From Amoebidium appalachense (taxonomy: Eukaryota; Ichthyosporea), in NCBI GenBank assembly GCA_963693365.1, contig CAVNZM010000006.1, positions 744,001-808,000 of the forward strand: a stretch of DNA of 64,000 bases. The letters are read 5' to 3'. Below, piece by piece: positions 1 through 15,174 of the stretch. The notes beneath the pieces were generated by a model, which saw only the letters and a list, made by a program, of their open reading frames with translations, had not been told where the DNA came from and ran no database searches. Numbering within the stretch: the stretch's first letter is position 1; each line of letters starts with the position of its first letter. Made by a program: the position numbers and the translations under genes.

Positions 1-76
1 GGGCATACAGTTGTCATGCCAGAAAGAGCTCGAGGGGCCTGGGCTGCAATATGGGAAGGAATAGGCATATCTAGAT

Positions 77-112
<36 letters not shown>

Positions 113-566
113 TTTTTTTGGGGGGGGGGGGGGGGGAGGGGGGAGGGGGAGGGGGGGGAGGGGAATGGATTATGTAGTACCATGTACACATTCACGACGG
201 CGAACACCACCGACACTGCAGATCTTGCAAAGCACCGAGTATGGGCAGGCGAGGGGGGGGGGGGGGGACGGAGGGAGTATAACAAGACGTCGGGAACAAC
301 CCCATCTGAAGCTTAGTGGTTTTAAAGAGATGCAGATGTCGAATTCGGGCTTGCACATGTACAGCTCCGATGACACCTTCAAAGTTTGTAGTGAATGTTT
401 TCAATAAACTTGAACAGGCCTGTAAAGGGCCGGGCCTTTTTGTGCGACTGATGCATATATCATTGCAGCCATTGGGAATGGTGACCACGGGCTGTGTGCA
501 CACGTGTGCGTGCACATGAGCCTGTGGGTCGCCGCTCGTGCACGGTGAAGTATGGCTCACAAAAAG
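1..566. repeat. GT, poly-T and poly-G simple repeats; no gene seen
   Basis: A (GT)n array at about 80-108 runs into poly-T and then G-rich sequence to about 163, with a second poly-G run near 256-267. The rest is unique sequence without a convincing open frame. Reading frames across it are Cys/Val or Gly repeats produced by the microsatellites. Confidence 0.6.
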
Positions 567-646
567 GCCTCCTCCAACGGGATTTGAACCCGAGCACTTG
601 TTGTCCTTAGGCCGAGCCGATAGCTTGACCATCTGGGCCAAAAAGG
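567..646 (-). tRNA. tRNA-like Pol III unit (tRNA pseudogene or SINE head)
   Basis: Read on the minus strand, the segment has an A-box match (TGGCCCAGATGG) and, about 50 bases on, a B-box match (GGTTCAAATCC) inside a T-arm-like hairpin. A TTTTT run follows at about 561-565 and could serve as a Pol III terminator. The acceptor stem pairs poorly and no clean anticodon arm can be drawn, although a CTAAGGA loop is present. A tRNA-derived SINE or a decayed tRNA is therefore more likely than a working tRNA. No second copy was found in the window. Confidence 0.4.
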
Positions 647-1587
647 CTAGCTCTCCTTCAGGGAGAAACACCAAGGCTATATGCCTTTGCCATACCACCC
701 ACGGTCACGTCCGGGCGGTGCACGTGATAATGTTTACTAATGAGTACATCAATAGAGCTTCTGACGGTAGGCTTATTATCATTAAGTATTTTCTCCACAT
801 GTGTGTGTGTTCGTGTGTGTGTGTTTTTGTCCACGTGTACACGTGCATGTGTGCGTGTCATAGTGGGTGTGTGTGTGTGCGCACCCGCTTGCAATTGTAC
901 TGTAACATGTGAACATGCATGCGCGCGTGCACAGTGTGTGTGTGTGTGTGTGTGTGCGTGTGCGCGTGTGTGTGTGTGTGTGCGTGTGCGTGTGTGTGTG
1001 TGTGCGTGTGTGTGCGTGTGCACGTGTGTGTGTGCATGTGTGTACATGTGTGCACGTGAGCGTGTGTGTGTGTGCACATGTGTGTGTTGTGTGTGTTGCG
1101 CTTGTGCTGCACCCGGTTACTTTCTGCGTATCGCCGGCCGGCCGTGGAGCCGGCATGGTATATGTAGTAGCGAGGGTCCGGCATTGCTCTGAGGTTCACA
1201 CGGTGGCCTTGGCCGCGTGAGCCGCGGCGTGCTTAGTTAGTAGTAGTAAACCCACGTGGACATGTGCTTCACAGAAAACGGGTGAAAACTTCGTTTGTGC
1301 GCGTGTGCGCGTGTGCGCGTGTGTGCGTGTGCGTGTGTGCGTGTGCATGTGTGTGTGTGAGTGCAAGCGTGCGTGCGTTTACGTTTGCCTGTGTACACGT
1401 GTTACTATGTACACGTGTGTGTGTGCATTAGATATATCAGATCATATCGGCATGGAACCCGGATTCCATATCTAGATTTTTGGCAATAGTTGCCACTGAC
1501 CACCAGGGTTCGAAGTTACGAAAAAAAATCGGCATTTCCGATATTTGAAAACACAGTTCCGAAAATCGTCCCGGCCGGAACGCCCGA

Positions 1588-1633
<46 letters not shown>

Positions 1634-2400
1634 CCCCCGGGGGGGAAGCTTCTCATGACTTCGCAGGTCTCATCATACACGGGGCATACACCACCCACAC
1701 AAACTGCACACGTACGTACGTGTCTCCCTGTCCCTGTAGAATGTTCATTGGCAGACCCTGACTACAGCGCCAGCCTAGCACATGTACATGTTGTCACACA
1801 AAACACATTTGTGCACACACCCACGGCGTCGCGCGCGCACACACACACACACACACAGACACACATACACAAATTCACACACACACAGCCGTGACACCAC
1901 ATATGCATCATAGCCATGCATGGCCACATGAACATACAATGCATATATGCCTGCGCATGTATATATAGGCCGGCCTCCACTTCAAAACTTTCCGGCCCCC
2001 CCCCCAGAAATCGAACCCCATTCCCCCCTCCTCCGCTGCCCACCATTCCCTCCACCAGTGCTGCCCCTCCTTCTCCCCCCACCGCCGCTCCGGCCTCATC
2101 CCTCCCCCCCCCCCCCCCCCCCGGCCCCTCTCAGGCGGATCCCCTCCCCCCCCCCCCCCCCCCGCCCCCAACTAGTACCCCTCCCCCCCCCCCCCCCCCT
2201 TCCCCCCCCAGGAAGGCCTAAACATGGAATGATATAGATGCTCATGATCAGAGTCGACGGCCACCAGGTGCAGGTGCCACGTGTATCACGATCAGTGGCA
2301 CGCGTCTTAAATCATTGGCAGGCAATACACACACTGTGCACCACTGTGTTCCGTTCAAAGACACACATGCACATACATACACAGCCGTGACACCACACAT
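647..2400. repeat. GT-rich, poly-C and CA microsatellite region without genes
   Basis: Contains an imperfect GT array interrupted by GC (about 797-1090 and 1296-1385), a 41-base poly-C run at 1591-1631, a short CA array at 1838-1857 and several C-runs between 1997 and 2212. The sequence between is unique and non-coding. Every open frame is a low-complexity artefact of these arrays. Confidence 0.6.
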
Positions 2401-2653
2401 AACAGACAATGGGAGAAATTGTAAAGTTTACATTTTTTGGTTGTGACGTCACAACAGGGCCGGTGTTTTACCGGCATATGAATATTGATAAAGCAAGATT
2501 TTTCATGAAATTTCCCGAACGGGGGCTGCACGTGCGTGTAGAAGGTTAAAAAAGACAGGACTCTCAGAGTCCGGGCGGACTCTCATAGTTCGCTGGGAGG
2601 ACCATACGAACCGACCCAAAATGTAAACTTTACATTTTCTCCCATTATCTGTT
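2401..2653. mobile_element. MITE-like element, 253 bp, with 35-bp terminal inverted repeats
   Basis: The left end (2401-2435) and the reverse complement of the right end (2619-2653) match over 35 bases with two differences. Both begin AACAGA and share AATGGGAGAAA, then TGTAAAGTTTACATTTT. The element is flanked on both sides by ACAT (2397-2400 and 2654-2657), a plausible 4-bp target-site duplication. The interior has no open frame and includes the palindrome GTGACGTCAC. Size, structure and lack of coding capacity fit a non-autonomous DNA transposon. The superfamily is not identified, and a 4-bp duplication argues against hAT (8 bp). Confidence 0.75.
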
Positions 2654-2794
2654 ACATGTGACCTAGGCTAGTACACGTGCACGTGCACAGGCGCATACTA
2701 TCTCAGATCATGATAACTGTATAACAAACGTGCACATGCATCCACCCCGTACAATCACATGCTATGCACCCACCCGCACACACGCACACACAAA

Positions 2795-2859
<65 letters not shown>

Positions 2860-3161
2860 ACACTGCACACACACACCATGTACATGTAAACGGCGCACGC
2901 ACACACACCCCGTGGCACACACACACACACACGCAAACACACACACATACACACACAAGAAACCGTTGGTACAAACACACACACCCACACTGGCATGTAC
3001 ACACACATACACAGACACACACACCCTGCATACATACACACCACACTGCACACACACACACATACATACACACACTGTACATACATACACACACATCATA
3101 ACCGTTGACACAAAACACACACACACATCATGGCACACAATGTCATGCACGCACACACACA

Positions 3162-3196
<35 letters not shown>

Positions 3197-3545
3197 ACAT
3201 GTGCACACATGCACACAACATAGACACACACACACCGATTACCGCTGACACAAATACGCACACCCACACCTGTACACATACACACAGAGACACACACCGT
3301 GCATACATACCCACCACACACACACACACACACACAATTGCAAAGAAAAATACTCACACACAAGCAAACACAAACACAACCACCCAACGTGATTTTCTTC
3401 CCCCCCCCCCCCCCCCCCCCCCCCCCAAACATTCGATTTCTGCCTGAACTTCCCATGTTGCTGCCTCAACTCACCCCCCCCCCCCCTCCCCCCCCCCCCC
3501 CCCCCCCCCCTCCCTCCCTCCCTCCCCTCCCCTCCCCCAGAATTT
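2654..3545. repeat. Compound (CA)n microsatellite followed by poly-C/CCT tracts
   Basis: From about 2770 to 3370 the + strand is almost continuous CA-type repeat with CATACA, CACGCA and CACACC interruptions. Poly-C follows at about 3401-3426, then poly-C/CTCC at 3473-3538. It encodes nothing recognisable; the frames are His-Thr or Cys-Val repeats. Confidence 0.7.
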
Positions 3546-3610
3546 TTAAATAAAAACAAGGGAGACGACTTGACGGTTAATAGGTGCTGGTGTGTTGTCA
3601 GAGATCCAAT

Positions 3611-4565
3611 TTATTTGAAAGGTGTGGCAATATACACATTGTGCACCCTGTTCCAGTCAAAAGCCAGGAAATCTGCCAGAGCCTTCTTTTGGGCTGCTGC
3701 CTCGGCCACCTGGGCCTTTTCCAGCTGCTCCTTGGGCCCTTCTACAGTCAACCCTTTCAGTTTGCCCTCTTTAACTAATTTCTTAGCCATTTCTTTCTGA
3801 AACTTAATCTCAGCTTTCACGTGCTTCACATCTGCCTCTATATCCGGCACATTCATGGCTATCATGAGCTGATTCTGCACTGTCTGTGTTGTCATACGTG
3901 CTTTGAGAGAAGTCTTAATGATATTCACACCAGAGAAGCCACGTTCACTTGTTGCATTACTATTATTGGGATTATCAAGTTCTCACAATGTTAACCAACT
4001 CAAGTACAGCAGCACATTATGATTGCAAGTTTCTATCTTACAGAGATCGGCCCATGCCTCGTTCAGAGACCTATATCCAACAGGTACATTTTCTACTTTA
4101 ACTTCAAGGAGATGCCGGTGCTCAAAGATAATTTGTTTGGCACGTGGCCACTGATCTATCACATCTTCGGCGGCAAGTGGGGGTATATAATTCGTTCCGC
4201 CCACTGTTTTAACAGACCCATAGAACTCAGCGAGCACTCTAATCTTGTCGTTTCCGTATGCTTCTAGACTGCTTTTGGTAATGGGGAACTTCGATGGAAC
4301 AAACACGTCCATAGCCTCAGTGCACTCGTCCGAGGGGAACCGGTTCAAGTTGCAAGTTATCAATGAGTGCTTGCACGTATTTGGACATGTGATCCGAGAC
4401 AACCGAGTAAACATCCTGCATCGTTTGCATGGGAGGTATGTGCATCGGGTGTTCTTTGTACACTACTTTGTTTTGGCAAATGATAGCCTTGCAAAACGTC
4501 ATAAGGTTGGCACCCCCCTCCGTTCCGTCCGTGGTATTGCGTCCAAAGTACATGTTCTTCGAGCT
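3611..4565 (-). pseudogene. hAT-family transposase remnant (C-terminal half), broken
   Basis: The minus strand encodes the hallmark hAT dimerisation region: NSNATSERGFSGVNIIKTSL followed by KARMTTQTVQNQLMIAM (about 3825-3945). A Lys/Glu-rich, coiled-coil-like tail ends in a stop at 3611. Upstream, in the same frame, a TGA directly precedes this domain (about 3983). Before that the frame carries a YGNDKIRVLAEFYG-like segment. Another frame change near 4340 is needed to reach the upstream piece (YVQALIDNLQL), itself preceded by a stop near 4563. No N-terminal zinc finger or RNase H-type aspartates are visible. One frameshift, in-frame stops and 5' truncation mark a dead copy. A host-domesticated gene with unrecognised introns is possible but less likely. 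Confidence 0.75.
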
Positions 4566-5763
4566 TCAATTAAAAGAAAATGCGTGCACTGGGAAAAAAT
4601 AAGGCCACGGACACAGTGACACACACAGGAACTAGATACATATGCACACATAGTATATATCCTCATATACACTGGCACTGCCGCACATATGTGTAAGAGG
4701 ACGTGACCGTACGTATATACGTAGTCTTAAAGACAAAATGTATATATATATTGTGCATTAATGCACTTCATATTTCCCTTTTATTCCTTCAAAGCTTCAA
4801 CTGCCAACACCAGGAAGGCCTCTAATAACCACAGGGGTTTTTGAGTATGCATTATAATTACATTTTGATGCAAAATATAGGCACAAATAAGCATGCCCTA
4901 GTTTACTGATGCGCGACGATTACGATTTTTGGTGGGCCTGCTCCGACGGAGCATTCCAATTTTCGAAGAAGTTTTCCGATACGGGATTTCGACTTCCGTT
5001 AATGGGCTCCATCGTCCTTCGAACCCTGCTGACCACGGCAATAGCGGAACTTGCGGCACACTGCTGAAACCAATGAGAATACTCTGCCTAGATTTAAGCG
5101 TGACTTTATACCACTTACAAATCAAACCTCCGAATCCAAGGCACGCCCGCCTTGGGCCTCCGTGACGGGAAGCTCTCTGTTTGGGCAGATCACGCGGATT
5201 GTTCAATTCTACCAGAAAGCAGCCAATTATAATGCTATAATATCTCTAACACTATAATCCTGTTTAGTTTCTTTACACTACGGTATATATGTAAACCTTA
5301 GCGCATGAGAAACCTGGCTCCACACGTGACAACTGACAAGCAGGCGCCAGCGGTATTCTGGATCTCGGCCTGTAGTACAGGCGCACCAATCATTTAGGTG
5401 CAAGCACGAGATCAAATCACCGAGGCTACGTCATGGAATACATTCCATTGCAGATAAATCCACTGCTTCGAACTGAATTCACACCAGTACTGCACTGTTT
5501 TCAACGGAAAAAGCAGAGTGTTTCTCTAAAACGTAAAAAGGGCATCATGATTCTGTTAAGTTTCAGCGTTTGATGTCAAGCTGTGGTAGAGGTCAACCTC
5601 TAGTGTTCGTGAACCAGCAGCGGAGCTCACTCATGAATGCAATTATCAAGATACCCATTATCTGCTCTACCCATCATTCTTCTGTTTGTTGACTTGCACA
5701 TGGGTAGGTGTCCACTTCTGCAACTAGACTAATGTCTATCTTATCAAACCATGCTTTTATACA
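4566..5763. other. Unique AT-rich intergenic sequence, no gene seen
   Basis: No simple-repeat array and no convincing open frame. Short frames at 4898-5257 overlap each other on both strands and show no family motif. Confidence 0.5.
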
Positions 5764-5786
5764 ACGACGTCATGGCTATATAAAAT
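5764..5786 (+). promoter_or_regulatory. CRE-like site and TATA box of the metallophosphoesterase gene
   Basis: CGACGTCAT at 5765-5773 is a near-CRE. TATATAAAAT at 5777-5786 is a good TATA box, about 136 bp upstream of the ATG at 5922. This placement supports a short 5' UTR and an intronless transcript. Confidence 0.55.
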
Positions 5787-5921
5787 ATTCGGTCGACACC
5801 CACGTCCACGCCTTTCTGTAGATGTCAAACAACATTTTCACTCCTCAATCAGGCTCTAACTTTTTTACCTCAAGTTATTTGACAAGTACAAGCACCCCGT
5901 TTTGCTCTCCCGTACGCCAAC

Positions 5922-7088
5922 ATGGGTACCCAGGTAGCTGTTAAACCGCAGCCTTATGGCGTCAGAGCAACGGCCACAATGAAGCACGCGTGCAGGTATC
6001 TTTTCTGGGGCAGCCTTCTCCTTTCCTTTTATGCTGCTTTCTCCATGGTGATTTTTGTGCTGACCGGTATGGCATACCACGGGCTCTACATTGTCGAGAC
6101 AGAACCTCGCTCGGTCGCCAAAGATGCATTGCGCTGTTCTGACTCTACCGCCCCAGTATCCACCATCGCCCTGTTTGCTGACGTACACATAGACCCAATC
6201 TTCGTTCTCTCAGACATAACAACACGCCAGTTTCTCTCCCAAGAAGTCCGCAACCGCAAACTAGATGGTGCTGTCATTCTCGGAGACATGATCACCTGGG
6301 GAGGTGGCCCTAGCTCGGATTCCATACCCTCCGAATGGGTGTGGCAGACTTATGCAGACAGGTTTTTCTGGGCCCTCCGCCCCATATACGACAGCCTTCC
6401 CTCCGTGCTTGTTATTCCCGGTAACCACGATGTCGACTATGGCCCTCTGCCTGCTCGGTACTTGGAGCGGTTTGGTGACAGCAACAAGTATTCGCACATA
6501 GGCAACTTCACGGTGTTTCTGCACAACTGCATGAACCCCTGCAACCGCAGCTCATCCGAGCCATGGGACGACCTGGACACCCCGTGCAACTTGGCCCCTC
6601 CCCCACCTGGTATGGAGGTGGACTTTGTAGCCAGCCACATACCCATGTTGAATGGGTTTGCAGCGCAGGTGGTTCCTATCGTCAAGCCAAAGGCGGTGTT
6701 TTCTGGACACGAACACAGAGCCATGCCCATCTACCGCCATGAGCATTACTATACCAACAGAGAGGGGAAGAGAGTGGTTGTGAACGAGATAGAGGCGGGC
6801 ACAACATACTACAAGTATGCAGAGGGGCCCCTTGGGATGCCAGCATACATACGGTTGAGCAAGTATGGTGATGGGTGTAAGGAGTATGTGGTGGTGGCCG
6901 CAGACATAAATGGAAAGAGCCTATTTGCTCTGCAAATGACCTTGGCAGCTACCCTACCTCTGGTTCTGGCACTTGTGGCTGTTCTATGTGTCCATCTCTA
7001 CAGGAAGAGCAAGAATGATGCAAGATGTTGCGAAGCAGAGTATTCGAGACTAACTGGGAAGAATGAGGAGCAGGAGGTCTGGTTTTAG
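5922..7088 (+). CDS. Membrane-anchored calcineurin-like metallophosphoesterase (Cdc1/Ted1/MPPE1-like)
   Basis: Intronless, 388 residues. The metallophosphoesterase metal-site motifs occur in order: D87-x-H89, G121-D122, GNHD at 167-170, S238-H239 and GHEH at 262-265. They coordinate a dinuclear metal centre. A hydrophobic helix at about residues 27-51 and another at about 335-360, followed by a basic tail, place the catalytic domain in a lumenal or exofacial loop, as in Cdc1/Ted1/MPPE1 proteins. In yeast and mammals these remodel ethanolamine phosphate on GPI anchors in the early secretory pathway. Membrane topology and motif spacing fit that group, but the exact substrate is inferred. The ATG at 5922 is the first in frame and follows a TATA box. 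Base composition is ordinary coding, with no simple repeats. Confidence 0.85.
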   Translation: MGTQVAVKPQPYGVRATATMKHACRYLFWGSLLLSFYAAFSMVIFVLTGMAYHGLYIVETEPRSVAKDALRCSDSTAPVSTIALFADVHIDPIFVLSDITTRQFLSQEVRNRKLDGAVILGDMITWGGGPSSDSIPSEWVWQTYADRFFWALRPIYDSLPSVLVIPGNHDVDYGPLPARYLERFGDSNKYSHIGNFTVFLHNCMNPCNRSSSEPWDDLDTPCNLAPPPPGMEVDFVASHIPMLNGFAAQVVPIVKPKAVFSGHEHRAMPIYRHEHYYTNREGKRVVVNEIEAGTTYYKYAEGPLGMPAYIRLSKYGDGCKEYVVVAADINGKSLFALQMTLAATLPLVLALVAVLCVHLYRKSKNDARCCEAEYSRLTGKNEEQEVWF

Positions 7089-7820
7089 CCGGGCTAAAAA
7101 CGTGTAGTCTACATGATAGCTGTTGTTCGTATGAACGTCATTTTGGTGTGTAATATACATCGCTGGTGCTGCATGAATGGTCAATGTTGTGTATGATGGG
7201 TTTGTTGGACAGTGTATTCATATAGCATGGTGTTTTTCACCTCTTGGTAGGATGAATATGTAGTATCTTAGTAGATCCCTTTTCAACTTTTAGAAAACGT
7301 GCCGAAAAAGTTATCCTGATTAACAGAAGAGTTAGGTGCATGAGGGTTGATATACGTTTACAGAATGAGTCATAGATAATGTTATTTAGTGCTGTTACTT
7401 GTGGTGCAGCTCACACCACGGTCGTGCCTAACGGAGGCTCCCATGACAGGGTCATGAGTACCCTTTGTTTGCATATCCAAACAAGATGCAAATGTCCATC
7501 TGAGAAGCTGCAGGTGTCACGGTGGTGATATGTTGTTGCCCACACGGGTAGACTGCAACAAGTTCGTCATGGGCAAGGCCTTATAACGTGACTCCTGGGT
7601 TTTAAATTTACGCCAGATGTGTACACATGCAAAGGCAGCCACGGTGACGGTGCACAAAGTTTGAAAACATGTGCCCGGCGGCCGGTGATGCATATACGGC
7701 AGCAGCCTGATCAAGACGATGCACACAATCGATACATACATATGCACATAGAAGCCTGGGGCAGACCCAGTAATAATAATAGGTATCTGTGGCTATCGGA
7801 CCTCGGCAAAAGAATTGGTA
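7089..7820. other. 3' flank of the metallophosphoesterase gene; no gene seen
   Basis: Unique, moderately AT-rich sequence holding the 3' UTR. No canonical AATAAA was noticed near the stop. Short frames on both strands lack recognisable motifs. Confidence 0.45.
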
Positions 7821-10900
<3,080 letters not shown>

Positions 10901-11087
10901 ATGCCAGCTGTGAGGCCAGCCCACTTTTCATCATATCATGCGCTTAGCCCGCATCTCACCGGCTGGCCGGTACAGTACAGCACCTACAAATGTAGTGGGC
11001 CTGGGCACGCTGCTGCAAGATTGCACACAGTATTTGTTTATCGCTCTGAGGGCCAGCTATGTGTTCCATAAGGCAGTGGGCGATTTC

Positions 11088-11237
11088 ATTGGTCGAGATT
11101 GTATCACAAATTTGGCGGGAAAATATGTCAAGTTGATTGGGCGCAATAAAAAGGAATCTGTAGATTTCGATTGGTCAAAATTCTTCTCAATAAAGATACA
11201 CGCACCATATGGCGGAAGGCTACTGCAGGCGGATTGG
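11088..11237 (+). promoter_or_regulatory. Promoter-like cluster: E2F site plus four inverted CCAAT boxes
   Basis: ATTGG (inverted CCAAT, NF-Y type) occurs at 11088, 11135, 11170 and 11233. A textbook E2F match, TTTGGCGGGAAA, lies at 11111-11122, and an AATAAAAAGG element lies near 11146. An ATG in fair context (CACCATATGGCGG) starts at 11209, but its 66-codon frame has no recognised domain. The cluster looks like a cell-cycle promoter. The gene it drives is unresolved: it could be an untranslated first exon of the RGS gene 2 kb downstream, an unrecognised small gene, or a non-coding RNA. Confidence 0.45.
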
Positions 11238-13156
11238 TGGAAAGGCACAGGATATGTTGAAAACAGGCTGGCGTCTACACAAGATCAGCTGGCGCTGTAA
11301 TCATGTTAATCATGATATATTCATATATTTCATGTCACACGCTATTTTAAACAAAATTTATATGTTTTTGACCGTTTTAGGGCAAATAACACAGCTCAGA
11401 CGCCTGTGAAGCAAGAGACAATGCCTACAACTGCGCACTGCGTGAGAATCAGGATTCCACAATAAACGGTTTGTGATTAGATAAGGGTCACTAAGGTAAA
11501 TATTACATTCCTGAGCTTCGGGCATTGATCTCATTACTCCGGTTATTGACCAACACACTACCTCCATTTATCGCCCCATCCACACTACCAGCGTGTGGAT
11601 TTTTCGTCTATCTCTGCGAATGCACGCCACAAAACACACACATACTTAATAGGGCTGGCTAGTGTAGTGTGCGGGTAGGGGGCTGTGCTTGTTTGTCCCT
11701 TCATAGAGTAGGAGACCTCATCCTTAGGGTTTCAATATAGGCTTTCCAATGAACCACACAGGCAAATGCGCTACTTGTTTCTAGGTGGCTCGGGTGGCAC
11801 GGACTTGTTCCCATCCTCGGCCCACACCCGTGGCGCTGGGACCTCGGACAGGTGTGTTCGTGTGAATTCTCCTTTATAGCCACTCACCGGATTTCAGATA
11901 GAGTTGACTGTGTAGCAAACCTACAAAGAGGAAGGTGTATGCAGAAACATAAACACGAACACACCACACGCATACCACAAGCACAAACACTGCGTAACGG
12001 CCCTCTATACACTGCCCCCTGCACAATTATATAGTGCAAACACGAGCACAGCCACACATGCGTGTAATACAAGCGGAATAAGAAAAACAGAAACACAACT
12101 ATACACACACACACAAGGCAAACATTCACTTCACTGCACGCACTGAAATGCACAGTCATACGTCGCAAGAACTCAAAAACGAAAACTTCTACGTATTCGA
12201 CAATAACTCACACAAACACGTGCTAGAGAACGAAATACGCACAAAAAGGCTGCACGAACACAGAAACAGGCACATGCACACACGTCACCGGGTCCTACAT
12301 GCATAATTATCACATCCCGTAATTACGTGCACACATTCTTATCAAACTTGAATTGAGTATTCGTCCACACACTCTGATGCGCTAACTTGCATGGACAAAA
12401 AACATGGCTAAGGATTTACCAGTAAAGGCACATGCAAGGGCAGACACAGGCACACTCATGCATGCAAAAACGAACACACACGACACACGCGCGCGTATGC
12501 ACAGACATACGTGCACTCACACACACACACGTTCACACACACGCACACACACACCAATTCTCACAAAGAGGTACTTGCCGCATACACATGCATGCACATG
12601 CCCTAGGCTAGGGCTATTTACTGCTGTAACCTAGATATCGGATCTCGTTTGTATTTAATATGTTTTTTTTCCTTCTTTTTTTGCATTCTTTTGTGTACGA
12701 GAATGCCATATTGCATCACCTGCATCATACGATCGTCTGGGACTAGACTAAGTTTGTCGGCAAAGACACAGTAATGGCTTTCACAAAGTAGCGCCTGTTC
12801 ATAATAGAAATACATCCCGCACTCTTTATTCCTGATTCTTGCCCCTCCTCCCAACTTATCCAGTGCCGTGATTTGTGTCACAATTTACTTCCTGCACAAT
12901 CATATGACACATGTTCTGCTTAAATCTGGGAGTATCCAATAATTGAGCGGACCCAATATGTGGGAGTAGGCACACCTATGAAGTTCATGTCTAGTGGGAG
13001 AATGCACACATGAAATGGGTACAAGCAGTGTTTGGGTGTTGGCATACGGACCAGTCCACTCTACCAACCCCATGGATTCCCCCCTCACTTCTTGGCCCTT
13101 TCCATTTCAATTTACTATCCACTAACACTATTTTCGTCACATTGCTCTATTTATAG
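11238..13156. other. Intergenic, mostly unique sequence with CA-rich patches
   Basis: No gene recognised. Loose CA-rich sequence lies at 11940-12310 and 12470-12560. Small frames on either strand (for example 12618-12881 minus) have no family motif. Confidence 0.45.
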
Positions 13157-13161
13157 GGACG

Positions 13162-13802
13162 ATGACCATGAGCACAAAAAGAAGTCCAAATGGAACGCCG
13201 TGTCCCTCTTCAGCCGTCCCTTCCGCAAGACGGTCCACCCATCCACCCCCCACCCATGCACCGGCGGTCGAGCAAAGACACCCCACAGGGAGACAACGTT
13301 CAGCATCCATAGCCGTGAGCAAACAACGCGACAACACATACCCCCCTACATACCTACCCCTCGGGTCAATCGCACAAGATCACACACCCCCGGAATCCAC
13401 GTACGGATCCGCATATGATCTTCCGGCCATTTCAGGGGCTGAATCGGCCGGGTGTGTGTCGTCAGGATCCCACTGCGGTCGCATGTACTCTGGGCGTGGA
13501 CGGAGTATGAGTGTGACCTTAGCATTCAAGAGCATTTCGGCCAGGCTGACACGTACAGGGTCTATTGAGGATGAGGATAGGCCCCCTGTGCCCCTGATCA
13601 TTGGGGGGCATGGCCTGGGTACCTCCCGGCCAGACCTATTGGTGCAATGTCATGCATTGCCCCCACCGCCCTATGTGGAGACGCTGCTCAACAGTATTGA
13701 TAGTGGTCACATGGCCGCCAAGCAGGAGTTCTTTTCCTTCCTCAGCGAGGAGCACTCCAGGTGTGTATCTTGCCCGCTCCATCCCCCCCCCCCCCCCCGC
13801 CC

Positions 13803-13839
<37 letters not shown>

Positions 13840-15130
13840 GGCACCCGATTTCCCGCCGTTCCACACCCAACTTACCTCCCCACCTCAACCACCCCAATCC
13901 TGTTGTGGACCATAGCAAAGGCAGACCTCTGCTCCCCCTCCCCCCCTCCATCCCCCCCCCCCCCCCCCCCCCTTCCCCCTCCACCCCCTCTCCCTCCCTC
14001 CCTGTCCCCCCTCTCCCCGTCCTCCTTTTTCTCCTCCCCCCCCCCCCCCCCTGCCTTTCCCACTGCCCTTGCCTGCATAAGCAACCCTGCTCGTCTCTGA
14101 TCAAGACGGGTGACCTACTCATGTTCAAGTGAAACAGTATCTGAGTTGGGTTTCGTTAACGAGGGGAATAGGTCGAAACTCGGGTACTGTGGATGACGTG
14201 GGCCCCCCCTGAGGATGGGCTCTGCTTATTATGCATACTCTTTATGTATGGCTTGCATTCTGCATCGTGTTATCCGTTTGTTCTTGTGTACTTCGTACTT
14301 TTTGACGCATTCAAACCCCCCCCCCCCCCCCCTCCCCGAGCAGAGTAGCCATCATCAATTTGAACCTTTCGACCTATCTTGGTTGCTTTCTTTCGACTAC
14401 CCCCCCCCCCCCCCCCCCTCCCCCTCTCCCCAAAGAAAAAAACAAACACAATAGTACTCATAATTGCTGCTGCCCTTCCGTCTCTCACCATATGCCAACC
14501 CTCAAACGAAGAAATCTACATCTACCCAATTAAACGTGTTGCTTTTCTTCAGTTATAGTTAAAGAATCTCGGTTACGCGGCTCGTGTTCTTGTCTGCTCT
14601 CCCTCCCTCCCACATCCCTCCCTACTCCCACCCTTCCTTCTCTCCCTCGCCTTTTACCCATCCCCACCCCAAAACCCATCCCCACCCCACACCAACTATT
14701 TACATGCATCCACTCTTGCATCTCTGTACGTTGCGGAGTGTGGAACAGCAATTTATTGCCCGATATTCAGCAACCCAGCACCCTTATTCGCAAGCCTCAT
14801 CACCATTTGCCCCTGTTGTTGCCAGCACACAAGGTCACACATGCAACACACGGTCATATGCTGGTGATTACACATAGAATGCACATTCATACAACCATCA
14901 AGACTGCGCAACCAACACCTTCCCTTGCCCCCTCCTCCCCTCCCCCCCTCCTCCCCCCCTCCTCCCCCCTCCTCCCCCCTCCTCCCCCCCTCCTCCCCCC
15001 TCCTCCCCTGCTTCCGCCCCTCCTCCTCCTTCCCCCAGAACCGGACCTAGGAGGCCAGCTCACGTGCTGATTGCACAGTCTCACCCATCTAACCCCCTTC
15101 CCCTCTTCCCCCCCCCCCCCCCCCCCCCCC

Positions 15131-15174
<44 letters not shown>

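Noticed and set aside
658-1220. Overlapping frames on both strands reading as Cys-Val or His-Thr repeats
   Set aside because: They are translations of an imperfect (GT)n/(CA)n array. The same artefact explains similar frames near 2.7-3.4, 8.1-8.7, 9.3-10.3, 30.2-31.5, 52 and 54.7 kb.
2795-3370. CA array considered as a CRISPR or satellite array
   Set aside because: There are no distinct spacers or fixed-length units. It is a degenerate dinucleotide microsatellite in a eukaryotic genome.
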